A stretch of 64,000 nucleotides of DNA, from the NCBI GenBank assembly GCA_023525715.1, contig CM042010.1, forward strand, positions 158,535,907-158,599,906, given 5' to 3'. This document shows, piece by piece, positions 50,096 through 62,323 of this stretch (position 1 is the stretch's first letter; the number at the start of each line of letters is the position of its first letter). A program made the position numbers and the translations under genes. This DNA comes from Cichorium intybus (lineage: Eukaryota; Streptophyta; Magnoliopsida; Asterales; Asteraceae). The notes beneath the pieces are model-generated. The model did no database searches. It saw nothing but the letters and a program-made list of their open reading frames with translations, and was not told the DNA's origin.

Positions 50096-50867
50096 TTCTG
50101 AAAATCTGCTACAGTACTGCTACAGGAACCGCTACAGTGAACCGCTACAGTGAACTGCTACAGGACGCTACAGTGAACTGCTACAGTGTCGTCTTCTCCC
50201 GGCGGACTCGGCGCTACAGTGTCGTCTTCTCCGGCAGACTCCGTCGCTACAGTGTCGTCTTCTCCGGCGAAACTCCGGTACTACAGTGTCGTCTTCTCCG
50301 GTGAACTGGTTTTTTCGGCCAACTTTCCGGCGAGTTTTGACCAACTTTAACCGGTGATTTGGAGGTCTTCCGACGCTCAAAAAATCCGAAAAAATATATT
50401 TTCGGAATCTGCGAAACGAGACCTTTCCAACGGCGTAAATCAAAATCGTTTTTGAGACAAAATATTTTCGACCCAAAAACAGAAAATCACTCTCTGGAGC
50501 TATACCAAGGCTCTGATACCACTTGTTAGGATCGAGACACTTAACATACGAACACTGAACTCACACACTCAGCTCACAAATTAAGAACACAAGAATTTAA
50601 CGTGGTTCGGTCCAAAACTGACCTACGTCCACGGTGGGTAACTAGGAGTTTTATTTCTTGGTGCTACTCTGCACTCTCTTAGTGTTACATGGTGTTGTGT
50701 GGTGTAAGTGAATTGTGTTGTGCAGTCTCATATTTATAGGCTTGGAATGTGAAAGAAAATTCAATATGAACAAGGAGACTTTGGCCTTCAACAAAAGAGG
50801 CTGCCTAACATTGAAAAAAAAAAAAGTCTTCACCAAACCCAAACTTCAAAATTCACCTAACAATAAT

Positions 50868-52719
50868 AAGTATCACAATCGCGACCTAACAAAAATCGTG
50901 AAGAAAACGATATTATTTGGTTGGAAAAATGGTACATCACGATATAAAAGATCATCATGAAAAACTTAAGAGGTTACTTTATCAGGAAATGATACTATCT
51001 TGCAATACCGATTATCATTATCTATGAAGAATCTTCTTTTAAGTGTTTTTTTGAAACTACTACCACACACTCCCCTACTCTACTTGTGAACTACATATTT
51101 CATTCTAAATACGACTTGAACCTTCGACCCACGACTTTGAGATGTCTTTCCACTTCCCCTGTCATCTCATTCGGCTTGACTACAAGCCCTTTTATACTCT
51201 TCTTTAAATGGTTGACGTATTATCAATGTACATGTTATGCAAAACAAATATTTCTCCACAAAAATTGATTCAGATTGTTGTTTTTCCAAAACCAGTCCAC
51301 AGTTTAATAACTAATTTACTGAAAGTTGAAATTGTGGTCATTTATATATTTTTTGCCTCCAAAAATGGTCATTTTTCTAGTGAATAACTAGCTCGTCAAA
51401 CTACTATCGACTATCAAACAGTTTGTCATTAACGGCAACGCACTCAAAAAGAGTTGCCCAAGTTTGATTTCAACGGGTTTTAACTCCTGAATGGTGGCCG
51501 GTTGCCTACCTTAGACTATGTTTAGCTATATCCAACTTCATATGGGTCTTATCTCATTAACCAAAATATACCGACAATAAGTCAAACAAGCCGAACAATT
51601 TTTAAGTTATTCAAGTATCTATAACCTTTTGAATTGTTTTGTTCCATAAAATCAATAATAAAAATTATCATGAGAGTTTCTATAATCATGTATAATATAT
51701 AAAATATTTATGAGGTCACCCAGTCCATTTTGACCAAATTTTAAAACATACTTCTAGAACTCATTTTGAGTAAGACCGCATATTATTGAAAGATCAAGTA
51801 TGCCATGCTACGTAAACCCTAGTTATTTTTGACAAATTCACATGGGTCTGACCCGGTTAGCGTTAGGACATCCAATAACTATATATATGATTCCCCCATT
51901 TGTTCCTCAGTGTCGAAGTGTGTGCAAGACACAAAACCTAGGTTAGATACAGGCAGATTAGCGATTGTATTTACAGGTTTTGTCGATTTGATCGTGTGGA
52001 TGTAGCCGATTACTCTAATCGTTAAATTATGTGTTTTCTATTACTATTGCTTACTCTGTTTGTTATCGATTTGTTTAATTCTTGGTTGTCTTGCGATTTA
52101 ATACCCAACAATCACTTGCATGGGGTATTACCACACCACCATCAACCTTGGGTAAAATGTGGAGAGACTAGCTTTGTAAAAAGGTCTGGATCCAATTCAA
52201 TGAAATGTCTGAAATGCCCCTTCAGCAATTCTGGTAGAAAACATAGAGACAAAGATGTATAAAAGGGAAGTTTTACTCATAGTATTTTTCTCAAATTTGT
52301 TTTCATGGGGGTAAAAAGACATACCTGGCAAGCAGCCACCGGTCAAAATAGTCACAACAGGATCATGAACTGGAATCACTTGTATCATAAAAATACTGAA
52401 TAAATGTGTGTTTAACTCAAGACACCTGAGAAAATTGGCTAAAGTTATGAGTTATTAATTGAAATGAGAGTAAAGAAGGTTGTTACAATAAGGTTTTGAA
52501 AGGCTATATATATATATACTAGAAACAATGTTGTAGATAAAAAGAATGAATATATTAAAAGTCAATGACTAAATGAATTTAATATGTTACAAATTACAAA
52601 GGCACACAGATTAACAACGTATTACAAGTGTCAGGGCTTTCTTTGACTACAACAATAGCATCATGCAGTGTCAATTCTTTATGTGTCCAAATAGTATGAT
52701 GCTATTTAGACACATTAAA
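50868..52719. other. Intergenic DNA, including the 3' flank of the BRN1-like gene
   Basis: No supported gene. The segment 51900-52260 has moderate GC and gene-like texture, with CLKCPFSNSGRKHRDKD in a short frame, but nothing I recognise. The BRN1-like 3'UTR should lie directly left of 52720. Confidence 0.45.
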
Positions 52720-53289
52720 TCAGTAAGCTTTGTTTTGTTTGTTGTCTCTTTTGAGTTGAACCTTCAACTTCTTACCACCTAACTGGTATCCATTCATTGT
52801 ACTAATTGCAGATTGTGCGGAAGTTGGAGAGTCATAACTCACAAAACCTGTTAACATGTCATGAATTAGAGGCAAGAAAACTTTGGCATGGTTGGAATGG
52901 AATTATAATGAATTTCATTCATACCAAAGCACTTGCTAACACCGGTTGACTTGTCAACAAAAACCTTGGAACTTAAAACTCTTCCAAACGATTGAAAGGC
53001 ATTTGCAAGTTCTTCATCGCCAAATTCTTGTGGGATGTGATATATAAATAGATTCGCACCAGGTGGACCTGCATTTTCGAACAGACTACTTATATATACA
53101 ATAATAAGAGTATTACCATTTGCAATCAATTATTACACCATTTTCAACATCAAAAATAATATTTTAGGTATATTCCTTTTGTGAAAAACTTATAGATTAT
53201 ATTATTAGACCATCTTAACAAAAATAAATTACTCGTTGATTATGATATTAGTAAAACGACATTTTATTAAATAAAAAATTACATTTATA

Positions 53290-53368
<79 letters not shown>

Positions 53369-56300
53369 ATCACACATGTAAGTTTAGAGAAATATTACAC
53401 ATGTACGCATTGGAATAGTTTTCCCATAAATGATCATTTAACACATTGAAGTAAGCTTCTTTATATTTAATGTCTTTACTCTATACCCTTTCAAATTTGT
53501 CATTTTATTTGAATATGACAGTTAAAATATCATTAAACAATTAAATAAACTAAAAATGAATAAAATTCAAAGTTGAAGTACCAAATTATAAAAGAAAAGT
53601 TTATAGGAGAGATTTAACACCAAATCACGTGGAGAATGAAGTGAGAGGTGATATGAAAAAATGTTAAACTACCTTCAACATGGTCAGCAGAAGTTCCACC
53701 AACAGTTGAAGATGTTGCAGTATGATTCTTGGTAACATCTTGTGGTACAGGACTTGAAGGCCCACTGAAAGGCCTCAATCCCCCGGGGTAAGCCACAGGA
53801 TACTGAACCCTGGGCATGGCTGGATAAGTGGACCCCATATAACCACCCACATAGTTTCTTGGAGAGCCACCTCGATATGAATTCACTTGATTTGGAGACA
53901 GGCTGGCGAAAGGTGGTTGCATCAGCCCATAAGTTCCAGTAGCCTACTTACAAAAATCAACTCTTTAAGTCTTAATCACATCATACATATTGTCAATGCC
54001 AAATAAAATAAGCTTAAATGAGAAAGGAAATAAACCTGGTACCCATAACCATTATATGGTGACATATAACCCATTGGAAGTGCTCCAAATAAAGATGGAT
54101 GCTGTGTTGGGTCAATGTTTGCTAAAGATTGGGCTTTCTGAGCCTTTCTAGCTTGTCTTTCTTTTTCCGTGTCGGCCCATTTAACAACCAAAGGGACAGT
54201 TGAACCCTAATACACACAAAATACCAAAATAAAAAAAATTACAACTACACAAACCAAACCTAGTTACACAATCAGCTTGTAGAAATACAAAGGGTAAGTT
54301 GCTGGGAAAAATAGCAACATACTTTACTCTTTTTACCAATATGGGCAATGTCCTTTAATTTTTACCCATAAAATAGCAACGTACTTTCATTTCCCTACTG
54401 ATATTGACAGTGTGCTTCATCCGTTACATATTGTTAGTTATGACTGGTAAAGAAATGTAAGTATGTTGCTATTATGGATAAGGAAGTGTAAGTACGTTGC
54501 TATTAGGTGTAAATAAATATAAGTACGGTGCTATCATGAATGGCACATTGTTATCATTATTTATTGGTAAAAGAGTGTAAGTAAGTTGCTGATATGGATA
54601 AAGAAAATACATTGTTAAATAAAGTATATTGCCTATGTTGGTAAAAAGAATGAAGCAATTTAGCCAAATACAAACCTCCATCTTGTGTTTTCCATTAAGG
54701 CCCTCTATAGCAGCAACAGCTTCTTCTTTTGTCTCATACTTGACAAAAGCACAACCTGCCACAATCGTGATTTTTAAAACATGAAAACAGAGATGATATT
54801 TAGCATTCATAAATCAAGGGCATGAAAATATCATATGCACCTTTGCTTGTTTGTTGAGAACCTCTAAGAATTTGTAAGTCTTTTAGGGTTCCAAATTGTG
54901 AAAATAATTCTGAAACTTCACCTTCAGAAACATTCTTAGGAAGCATACCGATGAAAAGCTTGTGTTCTTGAAATAATAATAATAATAATAACTAGTCAGA
55001 TAAACTAATATTGGATAATTGAATAACCAATAGATGAAAGACAGCTGGCATACCTAGCCGTTCCAACTCGCCATCAGCATATTTCACTTGCAATGGACTA
55101 GATGCCTGATTTATAAAAAAGGACAAACCTCAAGAAATCAAGAAATGGAAAATCAATACCATTTTGTAGTTGTTTATGATGGCAAAATGTCATTAGTTTT
55201 TGAATCAATATCATATTGTACAACTATTGGTGATTATAGTATATATTTTGAAATAATTGATGTCGTGCCTTGCAAGAGAAATGAACTAGGCAACTTTAAA
55301 TGAGTGTCTCAAAGCAAGGATGATGTCTAGTAAAGCAAGTTGCTCCAGTACACTTATTTTGGCTATGACAACTTTACTGAACTTTATGTTTTTATTTCAT
55401 TATAATAATTAATAAGAAAAGGAAAGCTCATCAAAACCCCTGCCATTGAGGAAACCGTGCATTCGAGTAACAAATATGTGAAAAACGAGTTACATTAAGG
55501 TGAAATTTCACTCCTATGCATACACAATTCTCTTATTGGATTTACATATTACCCCACATCAGTAATTTTTCATTAAATTCACTTTATATGAATTTAGATT
55601 ATCCCAACTATTTTTCCTTCAATCTAATGTAAGTTTCGACATTTGTTTCAGCATGCATTTTAATAAAAATGTTGACTATTAGTTCAAAATACCATTGACA
55701 ATGACAAGAGAAATAACAAATTAGCATGATGCGTTTGTAACAAAACAATGACCAAAAAGGCAATTTAAAGTTGAAATTTTTCAAGAAATACTTCGCAATT
55801 TCATAGGACATCCTAAAAATAGAAATTGCTATAATATCCATGAATACCCCAAGATTAGAAAGGTTGTGCTTTTTATGTAATTTTCCACCAACCTGTGAAT
55901 TCTCGCATTGCATTATATAAAACTATGTACCAACTGTGACAAAATAAATCAGCTTGCACAATGAAGAAGAAGATCTGAAGAGATAATTACCCCAGGCAGG
56001 GTTTTTTTATTATGAAATGCATCCACGGCCTTGTCTGCTTCCTCCCTGGACGGACATATAACAAAGCAACAACCTGATAACAACAGCCAATTAGGGTTTT
56101 AATCAAAAAACTTCTCAATGAGTCAACACAAATCTCGAAACAATAAAATTCAAATAAAAAACAAATTATAAACAACAACGTGAATCACGCATTGTGATCC
56201 GGAAGTAACATTGACGAAAAACTCGCAAATGAGGAGAGATTCAGTGAAGCGAAAGGTTAAGGGTAAGGGATTCGGCAAAAGAAATTAACCTCGAGAAGCT

Positions 56301-56458
56301 CGCGTGGCCTTGTCTTTGATGATGTTGACTTCGTCCACAAGAGCAAACTCTTTGAACATTGCTATAAGTTGTGACTCCGTCATATGCTTCGGAACTTGAC
56401 CGACGAACAGCTTCACACTGTCGTCGCTGTGTTTTCGCGGCATGTGACCTTCCTCCAT
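52720..56458 (-). CDS. BRN1: Bruno/CELF-like RNA-binding protein with three RRMs
   Basis: Nine exons on the minus strand: 56290-56458, 55991-56073, 55054-55105, 54841-54966, 54676-54755, 54036-54206, 53673-53943, 52925-53068 and 52720-52847. All have GT..AG introns and join in frame to 407 codons plus stop. RRM1 covers about residues 15-95 ([17 protein letters not shown]), RRM2 104-185 ([29 protein letters not shown]) and RRM3 322-400 ([28 protein letters not shown]). A Pro, Gly and Tyr-rich linker separates RRM2 and RRM3. Arabidopsis BRN1 and BRN2 bind the SOC1 3'UTR and delay flowering; this function is inferred by homology. The start [14 protein letters not shown] is the first ATG after a GA-rich 5'UTR. 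The symbol rests on sequence and on the neighbours; BRN2 is the alternative. Confidence 0.93.
53297..53366. repeat. (TA)n microsatellite in BRN1-like intron 7
   Basis: About 70 bp of TA repeats in the intron between exons 7 and 8. Confidence 0.97.
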
Positions 56459-56466
56459 TAATGCCG

Positions 56467-56493
56467 TCTCTCTCTCTCTCTCTCTCTCTCTCT
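56467..56493 (-). promoter_or_regulatory. GA repeat in the BRN1-like 5'UTR
   Basis: (CT)n on the plus strand, so (GA)n in the transcript sense, starts about 10 bp upstream of the ATG. More CTCTCT blocks follow at 56497-56542. GA repeats in leaders are common in plants and can recruit BBR/BPC factors; a role here is inference. Confidence 0.6.
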
Positions 56494-57960
56494 TCCTCTC
56501 GGTGATCTCGAACTTTCTCTGTCTAAAACTTTCTCTCTCTACAATTGAGAGTCTTCGCTGTTTGGAGTCGTGTTTGGGGAAAATGGGTAAAACTTTCTAG
56601 TAAAGAGAAATATATACATTTGACCCGTCAACAATAGCATAAATATTTTATAGCCCCTAGACTAACTATTTATTCAATTTTACCACCAGTGAATTTGGGA
56701 GAGTGTGCCATCACTCCCTACCACAGTACCACCTACCTGGCTTCGTTGAATCCATCTCGCAATTTATTAATTTGCTATATACCAATTTATTACGGGTGAG
56801 CAATAATGAAATCGAAAATAAAAAAAAACAATAAAATCAACAACGAAAAACCAAACTCAAATTCAAACAGTCGGTTTTGGATTTAGATATTTAAAATCAA
56901 AAAAATCAATTTGGATTCGGTTTACATATTACCTACGGATCCATTAAAATTGAAACTGACCCATAGTATATATATTATTAATTATTAATATAGGAAAATT
57001 CAAAATAAAGTCTCAATATTTTTGTTTGGTTTATGAAAAAGTCTCGAAATTAATTATTTTTATAAAAAATGACAGGATACTAGTTAACATATTCAATTCA
57101 ACCCTTTATTTCGATTTATCAGGTTTATTGGATTGGAAATCTCTAGTAAACTCTCATTATTTTAAGTCGGTTTATAAAAAAATCTCAAAGTTCAATTTTT
57201 TTTACACAAAATGATAGGATATCGGCAAACATATTCAATGTTGGCAGGAATTGAATTTGTCCAAAAATATGAAACAATAGTACGCAACAAAAGTTAATGT
57301 TTAGTATTGATGAAACCGAAATACTGGAAGTCAAATACCGCTAATACTAATTATGGCTTGGTTATAGTGAACAGAAGTTTAAAAGGAAATGAGACGTGTA
57401 TGATGAACATGCTATTATTCTCAAACCCCTAGTCAATCAAAGTCCAATCTCACAAATGATGGCTAAAGTCTGGGCATGTATGATGATAGCATAAAATAAA
57501 CCACATAACCCTCATTACCCTATACACATGTGCGAAATCTCACACTCTCATACCCATCCAAAACTAGGTTCTAGATAACCATCATCATAGAACCAAGCGC
57601 GGGGGTAGCAAAGCCTTTCTACAACCCGCGAAGGGAATATCTGAAACCCACAAAGAGAATATATCATACCCTAAACCCGAATTACATTCTCCATAACACC
57701 CCAAACGTTGGTGGGTGTTTTGAACCCGAATTATGGTAGACCAACATTTGATCCATCAAAATCCTAAGTTATTGTGTTCCTTTATAATGATATTGTATAA
57801 GTTATTGTTTGTTGCTATGGTTGTAATGAGATGTGATTGGCAATTACCCAGTTTTTGGTTACAATGATGTAAAGTTTTAATGGACCAGTTTTTAAGGAAA
57901 TGAATTGTAAAACCGTAGCATTTTAAAGCAAAGAAAAATTCGGGTTCTCACAGTACGAAC
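56494..57960. other. BRN1-like promoter region and intergenic DNA
   Basis: The promoter should lie in the first several hundred bases. Beyond it the DNA is AT-rich and carries no supported gene. A segment ending CGGGTTCTCACAG near 57952 might be an old LTR end. Confidence 0.45.
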
Positions 57961-57965
57961 TTTCA

Positions 57966-60438
57966 TGTAACACCCGACTTTTAAAACAAAACACCCCTGA
58001 AAAATTTTCATTTAAAACAAAGGTTTCAATACGTAAAACCATAACAAAAAGGAGTATGTTTTATTAAAAACGGGTACAAGTGTATCAAAGAGAGTATAAA
58101 ATACCATAATATCCTTTGAAGCCGAGCTGTTACTGACAGCATCTATAAGTCCCACTTCTTTAGTCACGGACTCTATCTTTTCCCCTATCAGGATCGTGCT
58201 AACCTGCAGGGACATTTAACAAATAACGTGAGCTGTAAAGCTCAGTGAGTAATCATATCTGCAAATAACATGTATAAGAAATACATTCATATATAATTCT
58301 CTATATATGATAAATCTCTTTTAACTCATCTTTTCAATACTAGGTCCCATTTTATAGCCCCTTCAGGCTAACCGTACATATGTTTGGATATCGGATCCAA
58401 ACTCCTAGCCTTACTAGCTGACCATATATCTCTTAGGATTTCACATCCTACTTCATAGTCTTACAGGCTGAACCATAATAACGTATGATTATCAAATCAC
58501 GCCAGTTATTTGAACATCTAATCATATCTAACCTGTTATTTGAACATCAACTCACATCAAATCTGTTAGCCACAAAAAGCCATATGTGTACAAGAGAAAA
58601 TAAACATATAAATTCTCAATTACCATTTCTGTCCCATGTTTCTTAGTCACAATTGACTGCACCATATTTCCTGGCCATATAAGCCGCACCAAACAGTTTC
58701 AACATTTATATCATAGCCCTAAGGCCGCACCAACAGGTTTTATAACCCGATATCATAGTCATAAGGCCGCACCATTTAGATTCAAGTTTAATATCATAGC
58801 CATAAGGCCGCACCGTTTGGATTTAATCATCCAATATCATAGCCATAAGGCCGCACCATTTCCATATAACAATATCATAGCCATATAGGCCGCACCAGTT
58901 GGATATAACATCCAATATCATAATCATTTATGGCTCACGAGTTTGCCCTGCTTTTGCCTAGACTCACGGCTCCGTTCTTGTCATTTCATTGACTCACGGC
59001 TTACCCGGTATTGTCTTTTTATTATATCTTTAAAACTGTCATTTTCGTCCCCCAAAGCTGTTTCAATCTGTAATAGTCCAATCAACACATATCATATATG
59101 ATATAAGTGAGATTACTCACATGGATACTTGCTGCATTTAATTCCAGTTGTTTCTTGCCTTTGCATACACCACATCCATTTGTCCCATACCTATATATTC
59201 ATTTATATACCAAATGATCATAGGTTAATCACCATTTCAGTTGACTCTACTACACAAGAGTCCAATATAACACAATTGGGGACCATTTCCAATCATTTCG
59301 AGCAATAACCATCATTATAAAAATTTAATACACTTCCCGAAATACGCATATTCTACTACAGTACCTTCGGGAGGTCGTATTCTCATTTTAATAATTTTCC
59401 ATGAAGTTTCATACCATTTTAGAACTATGTTTAAAATTTCAGGTCAAACGGACAAGCCTAGCATCAAAATCAAACTTGGAAATTGCTCAAAATGTTAACA
59501 GAAGGTTTCTTACATTCTGCCGCGACCACGCGTCGCGACTCAGTATATGGTCGCGTCGCGACTGCTGAAACTCAGTCCAGTGAGTCCGATTTTTGTGCTA
59601 TAAAATCCCATTTTCTCTTATTAAGCCCTTATTACACGACTTAATCACTAGGAAATGTTCCAGAACCAAAACCATTCATTTACTTCATGTTTTAGACAAT
59701 GGAATTGGTGATTCCAACCCATTTCTATAACTTCCCGTTTTCACAATTTTGGTCCCAAAAACCGAAATTATTAAGTTTTAATTGTTTCTACTGATTTATT
59801 TCAATCAATATAGCATCTAGAACTCATTATAAGCCATTAAAAGCAAATTAATCCCAAGAACTCACAATCTAGGGTTCTTGATCAAAATTTCAAATCTTCA
59901 AAAATAGCAACCTACTTCCATATTCTTGAGTTAAGTTCTTAAAGCATAACTTATTGGAAGTATTAAGCCATTAAAACACATACTTCATAACTGAAATTAC
60001 AGTTTTTAGTTTCCATAAAAACCCATCAAGAAAACCTTGGTTAGCACTTGAATTACTAACCTCCAATGCTTCCAAATCCTCAATTTAAAGCCAAAATCGG
60101 ATTTCCTAGCTTCAATCTTCAAGATTCTGCAGAGGATTGCACAGGAAAACCCTCTCCCGTAGCTTCTAAACTCTTCTGCATATGTGGGAGAACTTTTCCA
60201 CTATTTATACTTCCAGAATTTACAGTTTAGCCCCTGGAGTTCTATTTCTTAAACTTTTGCCACACTTATCAAATTTTATGACAAAAACTTATATTTATAA
60301 CATTTTAAGTCCAAAACTCAAAATATTATTACAAACCAAATCCTTTTCTGTCCAAAAGACCAAATTACTCTTCTAAGGTAAAATGACCAATTTACCCTTT
60401 TTATTATATCTACATATAAAGAGTATATTGGTGTTACA
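57966..60438 (-). mobile_element. Solo LTR, Ty3-gypsy type (2473 bp)
   Basis: On the plus strand it starts TGTAACACCCGAC and ends GGTGTTACA. The target duplication TTTCA lies at 57961-57965 and 60439-60443. Read on the minus strand it has a TATA-like box (GAAGTATAAATAGTGG, about 60198-60213) and the transcript-end phrase GAGCTTTACAGCTCACG. It also has a GC-rich cassette (about 59519-59575) and a repeat array (58690-58930). There is no internal region. It shares layout with the LTRs at 60507 and 62324. Confidence 0.9.
58690..58930. repeat. Tandem repeats in the solo LTR
   Basis: About six imperfect units built on ATATCATAGCCATAAGG followed by CCGCACC, period about 37-45 bp. Related units in the opposite orientation (AGACAATACCGG..CCGTGAGTC) appear in the LTR at 63640-63880. 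Confidence 0.85.
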
Positions 60439-60506
60439 TTTCAATCCTTGCACTATCGTGCATAATGGCCAATCTCTCTGCAGACGTGGCATGGTCTAAC
60501 CCTCTT

Positions 60507-62323
60507 TGTAAGAACCCAAAAATAGTGGTAAAAGTTATAAAATAAACATATGTAAAATTTGGGTTTGAACGATGTCGTAATAGTAGAAATTGGTAAAAAG
60601 GGCAAAATAGTCATCTGGCACACAAATGACTTTTATGTAAAGAAAATATATTGTGGGGCAAGAATGAAATAAAATAAAACTTATAATATCATAAAATGAA
60701 TTTTTGTGCCATTTTGGAAAAAAATGGAACTTGAGGGACTAGAGTGTCATTAGTGCAAAGTGAGGAGGTATAAATAGGAAAAAAAATCTCACTCTCCTCA
60801 CTGTGAACTCATTTCAGCTACGGGAGAGTTCTAGAGAGTGCTAGGAGATCGGTACATGAAGGTTGCAACAGGAATTGAAGAATTAAGCCTTCAATTAGTA
60901 ATTTCCAAGCCTTCTAAGGTTAGTAAACTTGTTTTTAGGGTTGTTTAACCCATTTCTCGTAGATGGGTTACTGTAGCTTCGAAAATTCAGTGGCTAGAGG
61001 AGGATTATCCTATGATTCCTAGACTTAATTTGTGTCTTAATCACTATCTAAACTTAGCTTAACCATTGAAAGTGTTAAAACTCAAGAAATGAGAATTTGA
61101 GCTCAAGAACCCTAACTAACGGGTTTATAAGAACAAGTTGGTTTTAATGGTTCTTGATAAGTCTAGTATGTCATAATAGAAGTAATAAATCAATTCTAGT
61201 TGATAAATTCTAGTAATTTCATATTTTGGGTAAAAATGTCAAAAGTGGAAATTTTTGGAAGAAACTTGGAATCCATGATTCTATGGTTTAAAAACAAGTA
61301 AAAGTAGTTGGTTTATGTTTCTAATCATATCTTGATCATTATCCAACATATGGATAACTTAAAATCAAGTTTAGCGATTTCATGTGTAATTAAACCCTAG
61401 AAATTTGAGTTTGGGATCAAAGTGTTAATTTGACATAAAGAGTTGGTTAGAATGAGTCATAAATGATGTTTATGTATGAAGAAACTATTAGAAGTGGTTT
61501 CCTAAGAGTTTCAATTAATAAAATGAAAGTTTGAACAAAAACTGAAATTTGTCAGGTGGAATGGAATTGGTGATTCCATGAATGAAACCCATGGAAATGG
61601 TTAATGAAAAGCATGAATTGGTAATTAACAAAGTATGTTTTGGTTGTAAAAACCTTAAATTAAATCATCCATTGATTATAAAAGCATATGGATAGAAAAT
61701 GGACAAAACTAGACTTTAAAATTTGAGTTGATGTGTATATGAGCTTCCTTAGAGCTCTTGTGCCATCCGATTGTCTTAATCATTATGTCATGAACTAAAT
61801 AAGACTTAATAGAAGTGAAAGAATGTTCTTAACATAATAGAGGGTCAATAGAACCTATGGTCAAAATTTGGTGAAGTTTGGAGTTAAAACGAGCCCGGTA
61901 CATGATTTTTAGTGAAAAAATGAAGAAAATGGAGTCTGCAGCATGAGCACGGGTCGTGCTCCATTTTGCCTTGGGCAAGCACGAGTCGTGATCTTGATCA
62001 GAGGGCTTTTGAAGTTGAAACTTGATGCTAGGCCTATCCGTTTGGTATCCAATTGATACCATAAGGTTAATATGATATGAAAACATGAAAAATGAGTCTA
62101 AATTGTATATGTGACTTTCCAAGGGTATAATGGTCAACAAAATGTCATTTAAATGACAATAAGAACAATTAAAAGGATATGCTAAGGGATGAATATCACA
62201 AAAATATTGTGATAAGAGTCTATTAGAACATAACAAAGTGGTCCTTACATGTTAAAATATAACATGTTATTAATAAAATGTGAATAAACTTTCTAGGTAC
62301 TTAAGGAGTAAAAGATCAATGAA
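60507..62323 (+). mobile_element. LTR fragment of a related gypsy-type family
   Basis: Starts TGTAAGAACCCAAAA. It has TATA-like GAGGTATAAATAGG (60764-60777), a leader-like CAGCTACGGGAGAG (60816-60829), a cassette at about 61940-61995 and the conserved CTTGATGCTAGGCCTATCCG after it. The next LTR starts at 62324, apparently inserted into this one; the rest would lie beyond the window. Confidence 0.65.

Larger units (their letters stand above)
48026..50862 (-). mobile_element. Decayed gag-type LTR retrotransposon, relative of the one at 14968
   Basis: The LTRs are 48026-48362 and 50524-50862, starting TGTTAGGATCGAG and ending CACCTAACA; they differ by about 2%. The target duplication ATAAT lies at 48021-48025 and 50863-50867. 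On the minus strand a primer-binding site (TGGTATCAGAGC) lies next to the right LTR (about 50508-50519). A polypurine-like tract (CAAGTGGGAGATTG complement) lies next to the left LTR. The interior has lost most of its coding capacity. Its LTR shares ACGTGGTTCGG and the primer-site layout with the element nested in the copia. Confidence 0.92.

Noticed and set aside
52029..52262. 77-codon frame with CLKCPFSNSGRKHRDKD as a zinc-finger gene
   Set aside because: The cysteine spacing does not match a family I know, and no start context or neighbouring exons support it.
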